A stretch of DNA of 48,812 nt from Shewanella algicola (GTDB lineage: Bacteria; Pseudomonadota; Gammaproteobacteria; Enterobacterales; Shewanellaceae): the NCBI RefSeq assembly GCF_014648035.1, contig NZ_BMQI01000038.1:1-48812 (forward strand). The letters run 5' to 3'. Both the position numbers and the translations under genes were made by a program. Below are positions 45,058-48,812 of the stretch, piece by piece. The stretch's first letter is position 1. Each line of letters begins with the position of its first letter. A model generated the notes under the pieces. That model was not told the origin of the DNA and ran no database searches. It worked only from the letters and a program-made list of their open reading frames with translations.

Positions 45058-45080
45058 GCCGTTGATTATCAACGGCTTTT
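45058..45080 (+). terminator. Terminator after tRNA-Ser
   Basis: An 8-bp GC-rich core stem GCCGTTGA/TCAACGGC (extended by A/T pairs) with loop TTA, followed by TTTTTTT. It lies within 20 bp of the tRNA end. Confidence 0.92.
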
Positions 45081-45144
45081 TTTGTTTTTGGCGTTTAAGG
45101 GGCTCTCCATAAGGATTGACTCAGACAATGTATCCGCTCTTTAC

Positions 45145-46470
45145 ATGAGCAGAGCACCCAACAACGTATACTTCACGCGTATCTGTTTAGCCAAATATTT
45201 ACGCGACAAGGGCTTCCCTTTTGACATAAAAGTCTCATTACTGACTCGTGACAGAGCAGAAGCAGTCATCCGTAACATTGATGTTGCCGGAACACTCAAA
45301 AAAATCATCAAGTCTATTGACCATCAAACCCGTATTAATGACTTTATTCGCTACGTTGATGAGGTCATTAACCATCTTAGAGCTCAGTTTGATGCAGCTG
45401 ATCCTGATATTACATCCAACATCACGCCGAAACCTCATTCCATTCCCATTAGAGAGACTAAATTGTCTCAGCATCGTGAAACTACCGCTGTGGCGCAAGC
45501 AAAGCCTGTTATTGGGTTAAACGAAGCATTAAGCGCATTTATTATCTCGAAACAAAAATCAGCTATTAGGCCTCTGTCTATCAAGCAGCTTGAGCAGCGT
45601 ACTCGGCATTTTATTGATACCGTATCATCAAAATCCATTCTTAAAACCAAGTTTAAAACTGATGATAAATGTGTGCATGACATCACCAGTGCTGATGCGA
45701 TGACCTATCGAGATGCTTTACTGACTCAAGGCCGAAGCTACAAAAGCAATAAAGAGTACTTAGCTGCTATATTTCAGTTCTTTAAGTGGTGTCAGTTAAT
45801 GAACTATTGCAACCACAACCCCTTTGAAAGCGTTACTGTCGGACAAAAACCAAAAGCTAAACCAAATCAAGCTAGAGACCGCTGGACGCACATTGAACTT
45901 AAACGACTACTTCGCAGCTCATCATTCAAGGTTTCAACAACCGATTTCAAATGGGTCACCCGATTAATGCTTTATGGTGGTTTAAGGCCTTCAGAAGCCT
46001 GCCAGCTCAAACCTGGAGATATCAAACTAATCGACGGCATACACTGCATTAGCATTGATGACAGTGGCGCTGTACAACGATTAAAGAACATCAACGCTAA
46101 ACGTGATGTGCCCATTCACAAATGCTTGCTTGAGCTAGGCATTATTGCGTTTGTTGAGCAAAGAAAATCAACTCATACCCAGCTGTTTGATTATAAACCC
46201 GTGGGCATCATTGAAGATTGGTCAAAAACTTACTGCAAACAGCTCGCCAAGCTTCAAACCGAAATCGGCATGCTAGCGAATCAGCGCCCAACCGCCTACG
46301 GCCTCAGACACACGTTTATCGATGAAATGAAGCAACTGGATATCAGCGAGCATATCGTGGCGCAAATCGTCGGACACGCTAATCCCAACATCACTTTCAG
46401 TCGTTACGGCAAAGATATAAACGTTGCTGCATTGCTTAAGGATATTGAGAGAATTGACTATCAAATTTGA
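45145..46470 (+). CDS. Tyrosine recombinase (island/phage-type integrase)
   Basis: A 441-aa site-specific integrase. The N-terminus NNVYFTRICLAKYLRDKGFP resembles the arm region of tRNA-targeting integrases. A core-binding domain (about LNEALSAFIISKQKSAIRPL to FFKWCQLMNYC) precedes the catalytic domain: first Arg in LYGGLRPSEAC, box II AYGLRHTFIDEM, GHANPNITFSRYG with the nucleophile Tyr. Box II has Tyr where many relatives have His (HxLRH). The ATG at 45145 is chosen; a TTG at 45082 would add 21 residues, and neither has a clear ribosome binding site. It probably inserted the island at tRNA-Ser. Confidence 0.9.
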   Translation: MSRAPNNVYFTRICLAKYLRDKGFPFDIKVSLLTRDRAEAVIRNIDVAGTLKKIIKSIDHQTRINDFIRYVDEVINHLRAQFDAADPDITSNITPKPHSIPIRETKLSQHRETTAVAQAKPVIGLNEALSAFIISKQKSAIRPLSIKQLEQRTRHFIDTVSSKSILKTKFKTDDKCVHDITSADAMTYRDALLTQGRSYKSNKEYLAAIFQFFKWCQLMNYCNHNPFESVTVGQKPKAKPNQARDRWTHIELKRLLRSSSFKVSTTDFKWVTRLMLYGGLRPSEACQLKPGDIKLIDGIHCISIDDSGAVQRLKNINAKRDVPIHKCLLELGIIAFVEQRKSTHTQLFDYKPVGIIEDWSKTYCKQLAKLQTEIGMLANQRPTAYGLRHTFIDEMKQLDISEHIVAQIVGHANPNITFSRYGKDINVAALLKDIERIDYQI

Positions 46471-46522
46471 TGATCGGGTGTGGTTAATAAATAAACTTTA
46501 AACCTAAATTAACAATCTGTTT

Positions 46523-46750
46523 CAATTGGCAGTAACAGTGCCAGTTGAGGCACAAACACTGTCAAAGCTGTCATTATTTCGCTACAGCAGAGAGCGAAAT
46601 ATAAAGGTATTGAAAATGGCTCGCACTCAGTGAGTGCGAAGCCAAAGCAGCCCACTTACTAAGTGGGACTACAGCGAAACCCGGTACGCTTGTATCCCAC
46701 TTTTTGTGCCAAAAAGGTCGGATACAAGCTCGGGCAAGGGGAAACCCCTT
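46523..46750. other. Cluster of six consecutive hairpins, unexplained
   Basis: No gene lies between the integrase and the rhs remains. Hairpins in order: 46523-46547 (stem caattGGCA/TGCCagttg with one G-T), 46576-46600 (ATTTCGCT/AGCGAAAT), 46618-46643 (GGC..CGCACTC/GAGTGCG..GCC), 46651-46667 (CCCACTT/AAGTGGG), 46688-46729 (GCTTGTATCC/GGATACAAGC, with CTTTTT/AAAAAG nested inside) and 46736-46750 (AAGGGG/CCCCTT). They are too dense to be separate terminators. This looks like a structured RNA or a recombination/transposition site. Confidence 0.7.
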
Positions 46751-46795
46751 TGAACCCCAAAAGCCAAACACAGCTGAGCGCAATCGCACCCAAGC

Positions 46796-46971
46796 TTCAC
46801 CTATGACAATAACGGTAACAGGCTCACGGGTGATGGCGTAACGTTAACCTATAACGACCAAAACAAGCCGTTAACGGTAGACCGCAATAATGTAAAAAGT
46901 ACATTCAGTTACGATGCCAATGGTAACCGCTATAAACAGGTTAAACAGCAAAGTGGTAGTGTGTATCGACC
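46796..46971 (+). pseudogene. Rhs/YD-repeat fragment, 5' remnant out of frame with the tip
   Basis: The frame from 46796 reads FTYDNNGNRLTGDGVTLTY, then FSYDANGNRYKQVKQ and SGSVYR, i.e. YD-repeats of an Rhs core. It runs into the next gene one base out of frame near 46967-46971, where CGACC may have lost an A from CGAACC. Everything 5' of about 46796 is missing and replaced by the hairpin cluster. Confidence 0.85.
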
Positions 46972-48192
46972 ATGTATTATGTGGGCAGTTTTGAGCGTGA
47001 AGTGACCTTAAGCAGTACGGTAGATAAAACCTATATTGGTGACCACACCATTAAGATGAAAGCCCATGTGGGCAGCTTAGGTAATCAATCACCGTTCCAG
47101 CATGTACTGCGAGACCACTTAGGCAGTGTTGATACCTTGATGGATGCCAAAACCGGTTCCGTATTACAGCACCGTGGTTATGATGTATTTGGTCGTCCAA
47201 GAGACATTGCTGCAGGTAATAACCTGTTAACTAGCTGGCAAGGCGTCACTAAAGGCTACACCGACCATGAGCATTTGAATGAGCAAGAGCTTATTCACAT
47301 GAACGGCCGGATTTACGATTTCAACATCGGCCGTTTTTTAAGTGTTGACCCGTTTTTGCAGTTCCCAGAGAATAGTCAGAGCGCTAATCCGTATTCGTAT
47401 ATTTTGAATAACCCGATGAGTGGGGTTGACCCGACTGGGTATATATCTGAAGAATTAGATGAGGATATATCAGGAAAGACGTTTGAGAAGCTTGAGAAAG
47501 ATGAAAGTGGGAATCTTTATGTAACAGCTGATGGGGATACTTATAAATTAACTTCAGTTTCAAATGGCGAGAAGAACTTTTCCATATCATTTGACGGTAA
47601 TGGTGGCGGCACCGCGCAGGTTGGTAAAACTACAGGAACCGTTAGCTTACATAAAGGAAACAGTAGTACCAATGTAAATCAAAACCAAGACAACTCAGGA
47701 TTTGGTGCTGATGATGCCGCTTCCATTGGGGTTGGGTTTACTCCTGCTGGCATAGCAGCCGATGTATATACTGCGGTAACTGGTGAAGACTTCTTCACTG
47801 GCGAGGATGTATCTGGCTTATGGAGATGGGCTGGGCTAATACCATTCGCTAGTGAGGCTAGAAAGCTAGGCAATGTCGCTGAAGCCGTGGGTGATGCCGC
47901 AACCCAGACTATTAGGCAATCAAATCACGTTAGCAACGTCATTCGTGCTCCCAAAGAAATCCCCGGTATTTCAGGTCTTAATAGGGTCAAATCTAAGACC
48001 CCAATTCAGGGTGGAGGCGGCCTTAGGGAAAGATGGAAAGACAAAAAAGGGAAAATTTACGAATGGGATTCGAGGCATGGCGAATTGGAAATGTACAATA
48101 AATCAGGTAAGCACCTAGGTTCATTTGACCCGCAAACAGGCAAGCAATTAGGTGATGCGATTAAATCCAGAAATATCAAGAAATTCCTTTAG
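46972..48192 (+). CDS. Rhs C-terminal core with colicin E3-type rRNase toxin tip (5'-truncated gene)
   Basis: A 406-aa open frame. Residues 1-~155 are the end of an Rhs core (HVLRDHLGSVDTLMDA, GRIYDFNIGRFLSVDPFLQ, NPYSYILNNPMSGVDPTGY). A variable region follows, with a small-residue segment (GVGFTPAGIAADVYTAV). The last ~60 residues match the colicin E3/cloacin RNase domain: RERWKDKKGKIYEWDSRHGE, HLGSFDP.TG.QL and RNIKKFL. The E3 catalytic residues D510, H513, E517 and R545 correspond to D366, H369, E373 and R400. Such domains cut 16S rRNA at the decoding site. The gene lost its 5' part and a frameshift separates it from upstream repeats; the frame start has no ribosome binding site, so it may be silent now. 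Confidence 0.9.
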   Translation: MYYVGSFEREVTLSSTVDKTYIGDHTIKMKAHVGSLGNQSPFQHVLRDHLGSVDTLMDAKTGSVLQHRGYDVFGRPRDIAAGNNLLTSWQGVTKGYTDHEHLNEQELIHMNGRIYDFNIGRFLSVDPFLQFPENSQSANPYSYILNNPMSGVDPTGYISEELDEDISGKTFEKLEKDESGNLYVTADGDTYKLTSVSNGEKNFSISFDGNGGGTAQVGKTTGTVSLHKGNSSTNVNQNQDNSGFGADDAASIGVGFTPAGIAADVYTAVTGEDFFTGEDVSGLWRWAGLIPFASEARKLGNVAEAVGDAATQTIRQSNHVSNVIRAPKEIPGISGLNRVKSKTPIQGGGGLRERWKDKKGKIYEWDSRHGELEMYNKSGKHLGSFDPQTGKQLGDAIKSRNIKKFL

Positions 48193-48201
48193 GTGAATAA
48201 T

Positions 48202-48432
48202 ATGAGTAAGTGGTATGTCGTATGGTACGAGAAGAATGGCGAAAAAATGATTGGTGAACAATCAATTGCGTTAACTCTACCCGAAATCAGAGAAGTGCTT
48301 GGTGTAGAGGCTGACAATCCATTAGAGGGGTGCTGGCCAGTTAAAGAAGGTGCAGCGAAGCATTTATCCGAAAGGGTAGATATGACTATAAACCTCGTTA
48401 AGTTTGATTACTTCCTAGAGTCATATAGTTAA
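48202..48432 (+). CDS. Probable immunity protein to the E3-type toxin (cloacin/pyocin S6 immunity-like)
   Basis: A 76-aa acidic protein immediately after the toxin tip (9 bp gap). MSKWYVVWYEKN is followed by IREVLGVEADNPLEGCWPV and ends FDYFLESYS. The pattern LGV..dN...GC..V and C-terminal FDYF..SY agree with E3/cloacin-type immunity proteins (PF03513). I chose the ATG at 48202 because AGGTGA is 6 bases upstream; a GTG at 48193 is less likely. It should bind and block the RNase domain in the producer cell. Confidence 0.75.
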   Translation: MSKWYVVWYEKNGEKMIGEQSIALTLPEIREVLGVEADNPLEGCWPVKEGAAKHLSERVDMTINLVKFDYFLESYS

Positions 48433-48519
48433 TCTTTTTAGCGAGCAGCCTATAGTTGCTCACTAACTTCATCATTACTAGCAATTTCTAATAAATAAGA
48501 CATATATGGACGCTCCCGG

Positions 48520-48812
48520 TGTAGTGGTACGGTGAATTTGGCCACCTAGTTAGAGGTGATATCATTACCTCATAAGTTAACAGGTGACACTATGAAAAAA
48601 CGAACAAGAAGACTGTTTAGTGCTGAATTTAAACTCGAATCAGCTCAGTTAGTTTTAGACCAAAATTACTCAGTTACTGAAGCCGCACAGGCGATGAACG
48701 TTGGCAAGTCTACAATGGATAAATGGGTTCGTCAGCTTAAACAGGAACATCAAGGAGGAAGCCCTAAAGCCTCTCCAATAACACCCGAACAAATTGAAAT
48801 CAGGGAGCTAAA
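48520..48812 (+). mobile_element. Left part of an IS3-family insertion sequence
   Basis: The orfA gene of an IS3-family element starts at 48592. The upstream sequence tgtagtggtacggtgaattt, starting at about 48520, has the 5'-TG end expected of IS3 terminal repeats. The right end is beyond the window, so the repeat and any target duplication cannot be checked. Confidence 0.7.
48592..48812 (+). CDS. IS3-family transposase OrfA, 3' end off window
   Basis: 73 codons of the DNA-binding subunit: [20 protein letters not shown], then [20 protein letters not shown] and WVRQLKQE. This is the OrfA helix-turn-helix type; OrfB would follow by programmed -1 frameshift. AGGTGA lies upstream of the ATG. It borders the toxin/immunity module and may have carried or disrupted parts of it. 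Confidence 0.93.
   Translation, partial: MKKRTRRLFSAEFKLESAQLVLDQNYSVTEAAQAMNVGKSTMDKWVRQLKQEHQGGSPKASPITPEQIEIREL

Noticed and set aside
46574..46789. 71-codon minus-strand open frame across the hairpin cluster
   Set aside because: The hairpins constrain the sequence and create the open frame. It seems familiar from over-annotated small hypotheticals, so I treat it as non-coding.
45041..48812. Second attachment site (copy of the tRNA-Ser 3' end)
   Set aside because: I looked for the T-arm/acceptor sequence downstream and saw no copy within the window; the other island end must lie beyond it.
1..48812. CRISPR array, Cas genes or rRNA genes
   Set aside because: No regularly spaced direct repeats of CRISPR size, no Cas-like proteins and no rRNA-like sequence were found.

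Overview
The window looks like a chromosomal segment of a marine gammaproteobacterium, most probably Shewanella. This rests on protein resemblance (Hcp/Hcr, PpiB, DeoC, and families that I recall as common in Shewanella and Vibrio: DUF3157, DUF5062, DUF3087, DUF3012), on the moderately AT-rich composition, and on a foldback repeat resembling one I associate with Shewanella. No database search was possible, so names come from motifs and remembered family sequences.

Layout. 1-3.8 kb: the 5' part of a cyanide-insensitive-type bd oxidase gene (cioA), a divergent MocR-type regulator, and deoC. 3.8-7.7 kb: repeat-rich DNA with two small membrane-protein genes, a secreted phosphatase-like protein with a shortened P-loop, and a secreted propeller-like protein. 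7.8-13.7 kb: a large duplicated beta-helix-type lipoprotein and a TonB-dependent receptor in one transcription unit, preceded by an array of 11-bp phased PhoB boxes. 13.8-17.5 kb: a membrane protein, a CPA1 antiporter, and a BlaI/M56-type regulator-sensor pair with two clear BlaI palindromes. 17.5-23.3 kb: heavy-metal RND pump and adaptor without an outer-membrane partner, a His/Cys-rich exported protein, a DUF3012 lipoprotein and a SpoIIAA-like protein. 23.5-26.2 kb: arfB, aroQ, a DUF3859 gene with a duplicated 3' end, and a methyltransferase. 26.2-33.5 kb: a PhoD-type phosphatase with its own Pho box, ohr, a luciferase-like oxidoreductase, DUF3087, an SDR/HxlR divergent pair, a MITE-like foldback element and a beta-CASP hydrolase. 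33.8-44.7 kb: porin, ppiB, M20 amidohydrolase, GNAT acetyltransferase, hcp-hcr, DUF3157, DUF5062 and an M3 peptidase lipoprotein.

From 44.95 kb the character changes. A tRNA-Ser(UGA) gene is followed at once by a tyrosine integrase, a 230-bp cluster of hairpins, the broken remains of an Rhs gene whose C-terminal tip is a colicin E3-type ribosomal RNase, its probable immunity gene, and the left end of an IS3-family element. This is a genomic island edge carrying a polymorphic-toxin module.

Three themes stand out. First, phosphate starvation: the lipoprotein/receptor unit and the PhoD gene, 13 kb apart, both carry PhoB boxes, which suggests import or surface binding of a phosphorus compound plus its hydrolysis. 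Second, stress and metal control: BlaI/M56, RND, Ohr and Hcp/Hcr, several with readable operators. Third, local sequence duplication: duplicated promoter regions, two genes with extra 3' ends, and tandem degenerate repeats.
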